Positions 25,577-34,305 of a stretch of 64,000 bases of DNA are shown here, in pieces. Source of the DNA: CAVWSM01 sp963757805 (GTDB taxonomy: Bacteria > Actinomycetota > Actinomycetes > Jiangellales > Jiangellaceae); the NCBI GenBank assembly GCA_963757805.1, contig CAVWSM010000013.1, positions 124,001-188,000 on the forward strand, written 5' to 3'. The stretch's first letter is position 1. Each line of letters opens with the position of its first letter. The translations under genes were made by a program, and so were the position numbers. The notes beneath the pieces were generated by a model. The model worked only from the letters and a program-made list of their open reading frames with translations. It had not been told where the DNA came from and did no database searches.

Positions 25577-28173
25577 TCACAGCCGCGGGTCCACCGGCTC
25601 CGACTCCAGCGCCAGGACCGCGAAGACCGCCTCGTGCACCCGCCACAGCGGCTCGCCACGCGCGACGCGGTCCAGCGCCTCGAGCCCGAGCGCGTACTCG
25701 CGCAGCGCCAGCGACCGCTTGCGGCCGAGCGCCGCGCTGCCTGAGCTGGTGCAGTTGGCGGGCTCGGTGTAGTCGGGGCCGTAGATGATCCGCAGGTACT
25801 CCCGGCCGCGGACCTTGATGCCCGGCTGCACCAGCCCACGGCGGCCGCGCGTCAGGTTGGCGTACGGCTTGACGACCATGCCCTCGCCGCCCGCCGCGGT
25901 CAGCTCCTCCCACCACCCCGTGGCCGCGGCAACGCTGTCCGGATCAGTGGTGTCGACGACCAGGCGCTGGGTGCGCGCGATGAGCACGGGATCGGCCTCC
26001 GCCAGCCGGTCGGCAATGGCGAGGTGCCAGCCGTGGTCGCGGTCGTGGTAGGTCGCGCCCTCGGTGGCGAGCACCTGGAACGGCGCGAGCTGCACGCCGG
26101 CCAGCCCGTCGGTCGGCCAGCAGTACCGGCGGTAGGCGTCGGTGAACGCGTGAGCGTTGCTTTCGCGGGCGCGGGTACGGTCCAGCAGCGCCGACACGTC
26201 GACTCCGGCGCTGCGAGCGGACTCGAGCGCGCTGACCGCTGCCGGCAGAGCGGCGCGCGCGGCCGCACCGACGGCGGCGTACTGGTGGCGCAGCAGGTCA
26301 CCCGCCTTCGCCGACCACGGCAGCAGCTCGCCGTCGAGCAGCAGCCACCGGTCTCCAGCTCGTCCCACAGGCCACCCTGCTGACCGCGGTGCGCAGCCGG
26401 TCGAGCAACTCCTCGGTCAGGGCTGGCGCGAAGAACGGCCGGCCGGTGCGCGTGAACACGGCTCCGGTGGCGCCGTCGTCGACGCCGAACCGTGTACGCA
26501 GGACGCCGTCATCCCGGCCGACGAGCACCACGGCGCGGGAGCCCATGTGCTTCTCCTCGCAGACGACCCGTGCCACACCGGCCGTGCGGTAGTCGTCGAA
26601 CGCCTCCGCCGGGTGCTCCAGCACGTCAGGCCGCGAGGACGTCGCGCACGGCGCCATCGTCGGCGGCAGGTAGAGCAGCAGCCGCGGGTCGACGGCGAAC
26701 CGGCTCATCACCTCCAGCGCGCCGGCGGCGTTCTCCTCGCCGACCGTGACGCGGCCGTGGTGCCGGGTCTCGATGACGCGCTTGCCGATGACGTCGGTGA
26801 TGTCGAGCAGGTCGGGCTCCCTGCGCGCGACGTCGGCAGGCTCGGGCAGCTGCTCGGCCGGCAGGAACGGCCGGGCCGGCTCGTACCAGACTCGTTCGGC
26901 CGGCACGTCGACGATCTCGCGCTCCGGGTAGCGCAGCGCGGTCAGCCGCCCGCCGAACACGCAGCCGGTGTCGAGGCACATGGTGTTGTTGACCCACTCG
27001 GCATCGGGGTCGGGCGTGTGCCCGTACAGCACCATCGCCTGTGCCGCGGTAGTCGTTGGCCCACGGGTAGCGCACCGGCAGGCCGAACTCGTCGGTCTCG
27101 CCGGTGGTGTCGCCGTACAGCGCGAAGCTGCGCACCCGGCCCGACGCGCGACCGTGGTAGGCCTCCTTCAGCCCGGCGTGCGCGACCACCAGCCGCGCCG
27201 CCGTCGAGCACCAGGTGGGAGACCAGGTCGCGGCAGAACGACTCGACGTCGGCGCGGAACTCCGGCGGCTCGTGCTCGAGCTGCGCCAGCGTCTCGGCCA
27301 GCCCGTGCGTGACCTGCACGTTGCGGCCCGCAGGGCGCGCACGAGCTTGTTCTCGTGGTTGCCGGGCACAGCGAGCGCATTGCCCGCCGCGACCATGCCC
27401 ATCACCAGCCGCAGCACGCCCGGGGAGTCGGGCCCGCGGTCGACCAGGTCGCCGACGAAGACGGCCTTGCGCCCGTCCGGGTGGCGCGCGTCGACGGGCC
27501 GGCCCTGCGTCGTCGCGCACGAGCGCGTAGCCCAGCCGGTCGAGCAGCGTCTCCAGCTCGCACCGGCAGCCGTGCACGTCGCCGATCACGTCGAACGGCC
27601 CGGTCTCGTGCCGGAAGTCGTTGAGCAGCGGCTCCATGACGACGCGCGCCGCGTCGACCTCCTCGGGCGTGCGCAGCACGTGCACCTTGCGGAAGCCCTC
27701 GCGTTGCAGGCTGCGCAGCGCCCGGTTGAGCTGGCTGGACTGGCGGCGGATCACGTGCGCGCCGAAGTCGCGGTCGGGGCGGGCCTTGTTGCGCTCGACG
27801 CACACCTTCTCCGGCAGGTCGAGCACGATCGCGACCGGCAGCACGTCGTGGTCGCGGGCGAGCTCGACGAGCTGCCTGCGCGCCTCGTGCTGCACGTTGG
27901 TGGCGTCGACGACGGTGAGCCGGCCGGCCGCCAGCCGCTTGCCCGCGACGTAGTGCAGCGCGTCGAACGCGTCCTTCGTCGCCGACTGGTCGTTCTCGTC
28001 GTCGGAGACCAGGCCGCGGAAGAAGTCGCTGGACAGCACCTGCGTCGGCCGAAGTGCGCGCGGGCGAACGTCGACTTGCCCGACCCGGAGACGCCGACCA
28101 GCGCGACCAGCGCGAGCTCCGGGATCGGCAGCTCGCGACCGTCCGGCTGGGTGGTCACGTTATCGGCGGTCAC
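25577..28173 (-). pseudogene. pnkp: Polynucleotide kinase-phosphatase-ligase (bacterial RNA repair Pnkp), about six frameshifts
   Basis: Starts at a GTG (28173) overlapping the hen1 stop by 4 bp (GTGA). The kinase domain shows P-loop VGVSGSGKST and SDDENDQSATKDAFDAL. The phosphatase domain has FDVIGDVHGC, PGNHENKL and VVAHAGLKEA, with YGHTPDPD. The C-terminal ligase/adenylyltransferase domain has EEKHMGSRAVVLVGRD (nucleotidyl Lys), RWLLLDGELLPWS, and GGEGMVVKP. The approximate frame changes are 28045, 27505, 27325, 27205, 27040 and 26365. The summed length of about 865 codons matches intact Pnkp. No motif is lost, so error or very recent decay is likely. It repairs cleaved RNA (for example ribotoxin-cut tRNA) with Hen1. 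Confidence 0.88.
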
Positions 28174-29609
28174 GGGGCAACCTCGCTGCTCTGTGCCGAT
28201 GAGTACGGGTGAACACGGCCAGCTGCGTCGGCGGGCCGACCGCCGGGTCGTCCGTCGCCGACCGGGAGGAACCGCGCGGTGTAGCCGTGCCGCTCGGCAA
28301 CCCCCGCGGCCCAGTCCCGGAACTGCTCGCGGGTCCACTCGAACCGGTGGTCCCGGTGCCGCATGGTGCCGGCGGCCAGGTCGGGGTAGCGCACGTTGTG
28401 CTCGACGTTCGGCGTCGTCACCACCACCGTCTCGGGCTGCGCATGGCCGAAGACTGCGCGCTCCAGCGCCGGCAGCCGGGACGGGTCGACGTGCTCGATG
28501 ACCTCCATGAGCACGACCGCGTCGTAGCCGGCCAGCCGGTCGTCGCGGTAGGTCACCGACGACTGCAGCAGCCGTACCCGCTCGCGCTGACGATCCGGCA
28601 GCCGGTCCAGGCGCAGGCGCTTCGCGGCGATCTCCAGCGCGCGGTGCGACACGTCGACGGCCAGGATCTCGGTGAACGACGGGTCCTGGAGCAGCAGACG
28701 CAGCAGCGCGCCCTCACCGCAGCCGAGATCCACCACCCGCCGAGCACCGGCCGACTTGAGCGCGGCCGCAACCGCGCCCCGGCGCTGCTCGGCCAGCGAG
28801 AGCTGCCGCTCGGTCTGCTCCTCGACGTCGGCGACGGCGTTGTCCAGCGCCTCCGGTTCGGCGTCGTCGACCTCGGCCAGTCGACCAACGGCGGACAGCA
28901 CGAGCTCGCGCTGGTGGGCGAGGTAGCGGCGAGTGATCAGGTCGCGCTCAGGGTGGTCATGCAGCCAGCCCTCGCCCGCCCGGACCAGCTTGTCGACCTC
29001 GTCGGGGCTGACCCAGTAGTGCTTGCCGTCGTCGAGCACCGGCAGCAGGACGTACAGGTGGTTCAGCGCGTCGGCGAGCCGCTGAGCGCCTGCCAGGTGC
29101 AGGTCGACGTACCGCGATGCACCCCACTCGGGCATCTCTGGGTCGAGTGGGATCTGGGTCGCTCCGACCGTCCACCCCAGCGGCTCGAAGACTCGCCTCG
29201 CGATCTCCGCGCCGCCGCGGCACGGCAGCGCCGGAACGTGGATCTCCAGCGGCAACGGCTGGCCGACGAGCTCAGGTCGGGCGTCGCAGCGGCCCGCCAT
29301 CGCCGTCCGGAACACCCGAGCCAGGGCCACCGCCAGCATGGACGACGCCGCGTACGGGCGGTCGTTGACGTACTGCGCGAGGGAGAACGCGTCCGATCCA
29401 CCCAGCTTGCGGCCGCGGACCAAGCCGACCGGGTCAACCTCCAGGAGAAGCGCCGCCGTGCACCGCTCCTCGGACGCCTCCGGATAGAACACGTGCGCCT
29501 GGCCGACCGAGACGTCAAAGCTCTGCGCCCGGCCAGGGTGCTTGTGCAGCAGGTAGCCGAGATCGGTGGCAGGCAATGCCGTCGACGAGATGGTGAGAAG
29601 CACCGACAC
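28170..29609 (-). CDS. hen1: 3'-terminal RNA ribose 2'-O-methyltransferase Hen1
   Basis: 479 intact residues from an ATG at 29609. The N-terminal half (MSVLLTISSTALPATDLGYL) is the bacteria-specific region reported to stimulate the Pnkp ligase. The C-terminal half is a SAM methyltransferase with VVDLGCGEGALLRLLL and the metal-binding EVIEHVD. It methylates the 2'-OH of the 3' end at a cut before sealing, which blocks re-cleavage. Its stop overlaps the pnkp start, so the two are translated together. The start and promoter lie upstream of 29609, divergent from the ABC exporter. Confidence 0.95.
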   Translation of the reverse strand: MSVLLTISSTALPATDLGYLLHKHPGRAQSFDVSVGQAHVFYPEASEERCTAALLLEVDPVGLVRGRKLGGSDAFSLAQYVNDRPYAASSMLAVALARVFRTAMAGRCDARPELVGQPLPLEIHVPALPCRGGAEIARRVFEPLGWTVGATQIPLDPEMPEWGASRYVDLHLAGAQRLADALNHLYVLLPVLDDGKHYWVSPDEVDKLVRAGEGWLHDHPERDLITRRYLAHQRELVLSAVGRLAEVDDAEPEALDNAVADVEEQTERQLSLAEQRRGAVAAALKSAGARRVVDLGCGEGALLRLLLQDPSFTEILAVDVSHRALEIAAKRLRLDRLPDRQRERVRLLQSSVTYRDDRLAGYDAVVLMEVIEHVDPSRLPALERAVFGHAQPETVVVTTPNVEHNVRYPDLAAGTMRHRDHRFEWTREQFRDWAAGVAERHGYTARFLPVGDGRPGGRPADAAGRVHPYSSAQSSEVAP

Positions 29610-29723
29610 AGTGTGACTGATCGACTCTGCTCCCCCGAGCCGATTTCAGAGCGGGCGAGTGCCTTCGGCGTACGGCGCAAATGAGTTTCCAACCTGTCAG
29701 AGGCGCCAGGTAGCGTCGCGAGC

Positions 29724-30737
29724 ATGCCTACGACAACCATCAGTGCGGAGCAGCTGGTTCGCCAGTTCGACACCGTGACGGCAGTCGCCGGCGTCGATCT
29801 CGCGATCACCGAGGGTGAGATCTACGGCTTCCTCGGGCCCAACGGCGCGGGGAAGACGACGACGGTGCGCATGCTGTGCACGTTGCTCGCGCCGACGAGC
29901 GGCCGTGCGGTCGTCGCCGGTCACGATGTCGCCACCAGTCCCGGTCTGGTGCGGCTCAACATCGGCGTGGCCATGCAGGACGTCGCGCTCGACCCCAAGC
30001 AGACGGGCAACGAGCTGCTGCGGTTACAGGGGCGGCTCTATGGCTTGTCCAACGTCGAGATCGAGCAGCGCTTGAAGGAGCTGACGACACTGGTCGACAT
30101 CGGCGATGCGCTGGGCCGGCGCATCAGCACCTATTCCGGGGGCATGAAGCGCCGCCTCGACCTGGCAGCGGCTCTGGTCCACAACCCGAGGGTGCTGTTC
30201 CTCGACGAGCCGACCACGGGGCTCGACCCGGTGAGCCGGGCACGCGTGTGGGAAGAAGTCCGCCGACTCAACCAAGAGCTCAACATGACGATCTTCCTGA
30301 CCACGCAATATCTCGAGGAGGCCGATGCGCTCGCCGATCGCGTCGGCATCATCAACGGGGGAAAGATCGTGGCCGAAGGCACCCCATCCGATTTGAAACG
30401 CAGCATCGGCAACGACGTCATCTTTGTGCGCCTCGACGGGAGCGCCTCCCTGGCCCGCAGCGCGGTCGAGAGCCTGACCGGAGTCGAGAGCGTCGACGAT
30501 CGCGGCAACGAGCTGGTGATCACCGCGGCCGACGGCTCGGCCATCATCGGGCCGGTGGCCGTCGCGCTCAACGACTGCGGAGTGCCGGTGCGGCACCTCA
30601 CGCTGCGCACACCCACTCTCGACGACGTCTTCCTCGAGATGACCGGCACGCACATCCAGACCGAGGAGTCCTTCGGAGGCGACTCTTCGGACACCGAAGT
30701 CGCGGCCGGGACCACCGAGACAGCATCGCGGAGGTGA
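29724..30737 (+). CDS. ABC transporter ATPase, DrrA family
   Basis: 337 residues. Walker A GPNGAGKTTT, signature TYSGGMKRRLDLAAAL, Walker B VLFLDEPTTGLD, and the C-terminal drrA extension (PTLDDVFLEMTGT). This branch pairs with an ABC-2 permease and exports hydrophobic drugs or lipids; the substrate is not predictable. The permease gene starts 4 bp after its stop. No biosynthetic genes are nearby. Confidence 0.93.
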   Translation: MPTTTISAEQLVRQFDTVTAVAGVDLAITEGEIYGFLGPNGAGKTTTVRMLCTLLAPTSGRAVVAGHDVATSPGLVRLNIGVAMQDVALDPKQTGNELLRLQGRLYGLSNVEIEQRLKELTTLVDIGDALGRRISTYSGGMKRRLDLAAALVHNPRVLFLDEPTTGLDPVSRARVWEEVRRLNQELNMTIFLTTQYLEEADALADRVGIINGGKIVAEGTPSDLKRSIGNDVIFVRLDGSASLARSAVESLTGVESVDDRGNELVITAADGSAIIGPVAVALNDCGVPVRHLTLRTPTLDDVFLEMTGTHIQTEESFGGDSSDTEVAAGTTETASRR

Positions 30738-30741
30738 CGAG

Positions 30742-31566
30742 ATGACCACGATCGACGCCAGCCTGCCCGCGCCCGTCCGGCCGAGTGCCATCCGGGCTCG
30801 ACCGGCTGGGTTCCTGCACGATGTGACCGCGATAGCGGGACGCGCGCTGCGCGCGGTGCCTCGCGACGTGGAGGCGGTGATTCCTCCGATCTTCATCGCG
30901 TTGTTCTTCTTCCTGGTCAATATCGGCACTTTGCAGGACATCACCGAGAGCAACATCCCGGGCTTCGATGTCAAGGCGTTCCAGATGCCCACGGCGATCC
31001 TGCTCGGCGTCACCGGCGTGTCCCGCGCCTACGCGCTGGTGCTCGATGTGCAGGACGGCTACTTCGATCGGCTGCTGCTCACGCCCATCCGGCGCCTCGC
31101 CATCCTGCTTGGACATCTGGCGGCCGACGTCGCGGTGGCGTGCGCTTTGACCATCCCGATCCTGGCGATGGGTTTTGCCCTCGGTGTCCGATTCGAGACG
31201 GGGCCGCTGGGGGTCGTCGCATTCATCCTGTTGGCCGGGCTCTGGAGCCTGGCGTTCGCCGGGTTCGGCTACGCGATCGCGCTCAAGACCGGCAACCCGG
31301 CGGCGGTCAACTCCAGCTTCCTGCTGTTCTTCCCGTTCCTCTTTCTCACATCGTCCTATGTCCCGCGCGAGCAGCTGTCCGGCTGGCTCGACACCGTCGC
31401 CACGATCAACCCGGTCACCTACCTGCTCGAGGGCATGCGCTCGCTGATCATGCGTGGCTGGCAGTGGGAAGAGCTTGGGCAGGCCCTGATTGCCATCGGC
31501 GTCGTCGGCGCGATCAGCATGTCGATGTGCTTCGCCGCGCTGCGTGGCCGCACCAAGCGTGGGTGA
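30742..31566 (+). CDS. ABC-2 type transporter permease (DrrB-like)
   Basis: 274 residues with six hydrophobic helices and the ABC-2 signature region near VTYLLEGMRSLIMRGW. The N-terminus is cytoplasmic and includes VTAIAGRALRAVPRDVEAV. It forms the membrane half of the exporter with the preceding ATPase. Confidence 0.92.
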   Translation: MTTIDASLPAPVRPSAIRARPAGFLHDVTAIAGRALRAVPRDVEAVIPPIFIALFFFLVNIGTLQDITESNIPGFDVKAFQMPTAILLGVTGVSRAYALVLDVQDGYFDRLLLTPIRRLAILLGHLAADVAVACALTIPILAMGFALGVRFETGPLGVVAFILLAGLWSLAFAGFGYAIALKTGNPAAVNSSFLLFFPFLFLTSSYVPREQLSGWLDTVATINPVTYLLEGMRSLIMRGWQWEELGQALIAIGVVGAISMSMCFAALRGRTKRG

Positions 31567-32593
31567 TGGGTGGCACAGGCATAAACCGATGGCGGCCGAG
31601 CGAATGACCGTCGGCATACAGCTGTTCGGCGTACGCGCGTGGTGGCTGCCTCGGTGGCTCGATCGCGGCAACAAGGCTACTTTCGGCCGAGCCGTCCCTC
31701 CGGCCGACGACATGTGACTCTGCTTGGCTGCTCCGCGTTTCCGGGCTCCGAGTGCGCCCCAGGCTCAACGGGTCGACGCGACTGACACCGAGCAGCGCCA
31801 TGGTCCGGCGGACCTCACCTGCCCGGATCTCCGCCGCACGGTCCACGCCCCGCTCGCCGCCGGCCATCAGCCCGTACAGGTAGGCGCGTCCGACCATCGT
31901 CGCGTTGGCACCCAAGGCGATCGCTGCGACGATGTCGGCGCCGCTCACGATGCCTGTGTCGATCCAGACCTCGGCGTCCGCGCCGATCTTGTCGACCACG
32001 TCGGGCAGCAGCCGCAGCGGCACCGGCGCGCGGTCGAGCTGGCGGCCGCCGTGGTTGGACAGCACGATCGCGTCGGCGCCGGCTTCGACCATGCGGACCG
32101 CGTCGGAGACGGTCTCGACGCCTTTGATGACAAGGGGTCCGTCCCACGAGCCGCGCAACCACTCCAGGTCGGCCAGCGTCGTGCTCGGGTCGAACAGCTC
32201 GTCCAACAGCTCGGCGATGGTGCCCTGCCACGAGTGCAGCGAGGCGAAGGTCAGCGGCTTGGTCGTAAGCAGGTTCATCCACCACGCTGGACGCAGACTC
32301 ATGTCCAGCACCGTCTTGACCGTGAGCGCCGGCGGGATCGCGAACCCGTTACGGGCGTCACGCAGCCGCGCGCCGGCTACCGGCACATCGACGGTTAGCA
32401 CCAGCGCCTCGAACCCGGCCGCCTTCGCGCGGCCCATCAGGTTCTCGCCGGCTGCGCGGTCCTTCCACACGTACAGCTGGAACCACTTGCGTGCATCCGG
32501 TGCGGCGGCTGCCACATCTTCGATCGATGTGGTGCCCATGGTGGAGAGCGTGTACGGGATTCCGCGCCGCTCGGCGACCCGGGCCACCGCCAC
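31514..32593 (-). pseudogene. 5'-truncated FMN-dependent alpha-hydroxy-acid oxidase (lactate-oxidase type)
   Basis: The preserved part carries KWFQLYVWKDR, LTVDVPVAGARLRDARNGF, DLEWLRGSWDGPLVIKGV, ADAIVLSNHGGRQLD (catalytic His) and WIDTGIVSGADIVAAIALGA. The first ~110-130 residues, including the substrate Tyr and FMN-binding start, are missing. Reading upstream, homology ends at a TAG codon near 32607, just beside the inverted repeat before ligD. Beyond LLGVSRVD the C-terminal ~85 residues do not resemble the family, and the frame runs 53 bp into the permease gene, so the true end is probably near 31760. Non-functional as it stands. Confidence 0.85.
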
Positions 32594-32619
32594 CTCAGCC
32601 GGCCGTCCCTATTGCAGTG

Positions 32620-32668
32620 GATCATTCGACATCGACAGAGCCATGAGCTCGCCGATGTCGGATTGATC
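32620..32668. repeat. Inverted repeat at the truncated-oxidase / ligD junction
   Basis: GATCATTCGACATCG (32620-32634) pairs with CGATGTCGGATTGATC (32653-32668) apart from one bulge and one mismatch. TGGATCATTCGACATCGACA (32618-32637) aligns with 25502-25523 apart from a 2-base gap and one mismatch, so these are two members of one repeat family. It lies between divergent sequence and adjoins the break in the oxidase gene. Confidence 0.6.
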
Positions 32669-32698
32669 GCCTGGTGCCTGGGGTGGGATGTTGGCCGA

Positions 32699-33652
32699 GT
32701 GAGTAGCAACCCTGAGGTGCGAGACGGCGTGGAGCTGACCAACCTCGACCAACCGATGTTCGACGCCGCCGAGGCGACCAAGCGGGATCTGGTCGACTAC
32801 CTCGACGCGGTGTCCGACCGCATCCTCCCGGAGTTGCGGGACCGGCCGCTTTCGGTGGTGCGCGTGCGCCCCGGCCAGCCGCCGTTCATGCAGAAGAACG
32901 TCCCGAAGTACACCCCGGAATGGGTTCGGACGGTGCCGCTGTGGGCCGAGGCGTCGAAGCGCGAGGTGTCGTACGCCCTGTGCAATGACCGCCGTACGTT
33001 GCTGTGGTTCGCCAACCAGCGGGCCGTGGAGTATCACCCGACGCTTGTCCGCACGGACGCCTGGGATCGGCAGACCCACCTCATCCTCGACATCGACCCG
33101 CCTGCATCTGACGTGTTTGCGCAGGCCGCCGGAGCCGCAAAGCTGGTCCGTCAAGCACTTGCCGACCTCGGCATGGCCGGGGCGGTCAAGACGAGCGGTG
33201 CAAAGGGGCTGCACGTGTTCGTGCCGCTCGATGGACAGGCGACGATGGAGGAGGTGGCCGCGGCCACCCGCGCGCTCGCCGCGCGGGCGGAGCGACTGGA
33301 CCCCGTCCTCGCGACGACGGCCTACGTCAAGGACGAGCGTGAGGGCAAGGTGTTCCTCGACTCGACCAGATCCGGCGGGGCGACAGTGGTGGCCGCGTAT
33401 AGCCCGCGCGTGCGTCCGGGGCTGCCGGTGTCGTTCCCGCTCGACTGGGAGGATCTCGATCGTGTGACACCGGCCGAGTTCACCGTTCGCACCGCGGCAG
33501 GGCTGGTCGCCGACAGCGATCCGTGGATCGCCAACATGCCCCCGCCTCAGCCGCTGAACGCGGAGCTGGTCGAGGAGGGTCGCGCAATCCCCGTCGCGCG
33601 CGTGCAGGCGATGCACGAGGGCAAGCGGCGAGCGCGCGCCCGCCGCAGTTAA
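32699..33652 (+). CDS. LigD-type polymerase (archaeo-eukaryotic primase fold)
   Basis: About 317 residues from the GTG at 32699 (MSSNPEVRDGVELTNLDQPM), preferred over an open extension through the upstream repeat. It shows the PolDom landmarks KRDLVDYLDAVSDRILPELR, the catalytic LILDIDPP, and VKTSGAKGLHVFVPL. It is a stand-alone polymerase domain without ligase or nuclease domains. In mycobacteria such proteins (PolD1/2-type) fill gaps in DNA ends or repair intermediates. No ku or ligase gene is in the window. Confidence 0.93.
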   Translation: MSSNPEVRDGVELTNLDQPMFDAAEATKRDLVDYLDAVSDRILPELRDRPLSVVRVRPGQPPFMQKNVPKYTPEWVRTVPLWAEASKREVSYALCNDRRTLLWFANQRAVEYHPTLVRTDAWDRQTHLILDIDPPASDVFAQAAGAAKLVRQALADLGMAGAVKTSGAKGLHVFVPLDGQATMEEVAAATRALAARAERLDPVLATTAYVKDEREGKVFLDSTRSGGATVVAAYSPRVRPGLPVSFPLDWEDLDRVTPAEFTVRTAAGLVADSDPWIANMPPPQPLNAELVEEGRAIPVARVQAMHEGKRRARARRS

Positions 33653-33701
33653 CAGACCCTGTATCCGTAGCAGTCAAGCGGACTCGTCCGTGGTGAACCG
33701 G

Positions 33702-34277
33702 TCAGTGCATCGCCCGGGCCACGACGGGTCGATCGTGCTTGCGCCGGTACGCCTCGGTGAATCCAGCTCGCAGAAACAGCTCGAGCGTCCCCTGGTAGAT
33801 GCTGCTCGATGTACGCCGACTACCCCCGGTGTCGATCGGGTAACCCTCAACCAGTCCTGCATCGTTCGCCGCGGAGTAGTCGACCGCGCCAGCGAGAAGC
33901 GCGCTGGCCACACCAGACCCGCGGTGCTCTCTCGGGACCCAGAAGCAGACGACCGACCACACGCGGTCGTCGGCCAATTGCTGCCGATCGATCAGCGGCG
34001 ACCGCAGCACCCGCGCGTACTGTTCGCGCGGCGCGACGCTCACCCAGCCGACTGCCTGGTCGCCGCGTAGCGCAAGAAGCCCAGGGACCTGGCCCTCGCC
34101 GGTCAACCGACGCAGCATCCTTCGATTGCCGGTTCCCTTGTCGCGCACACCGGACTCGTACTCCTTGCCCGACTGGCGGAAATAGGTGCACCAACAGTTG
34201 CTATAGGCGCCGGATGGACCGAAGAACGAGGCAAGCTGCTGCCAACGATCCGCGGTCACGGGCACGATCTCCGTCAC
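33702..34277 (-). CDS. GNAT-family N-acetyltransferase
   Basis: About 191 residues from the GTG at 34277 (MTEIVPVTADRWQQLASFFG). An earlier start would overlap the upstream LuxR gene. It has a NCWCTYFRQ motif near the N-terminus, VGWVSVAPREQYARVLRS, and the acetyl-CoA loop VPREHRGSGVASALL. Substrate unknown. The C-terminal part FLRAGFTEAYR is typical of GNAT. Confidence 0.85.
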   Translation of the reverse strand: MTEIVPVTADRWQQLASFFGPSGAYSNCWCTYFRQSGKEYESGVRDKGTGNRRMLRRLTGEGQVPGLLALRGDQAVGWVSVAPREQYARVLRSPLIDRQQLADDRVWSVVCFWVPREHRGSGVASALLAGAVDYSAANDAGLVEGYPIDTGGSRRTSSSIYQGTLELFLRAGFTEAYRRKHDRPVVARAMH

Positions 34278-34305
34278 GACGCCCACACCATCACCATCCG
34301 CCGCA

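Noticed and set aside
29724..31566. Antibiotic biosynthesis cluster around DrrAB-like genes
   Set aside because: No polyketide, peptide or terpene synthesis genes are nearby; an isolated exporter does not make a cluster.
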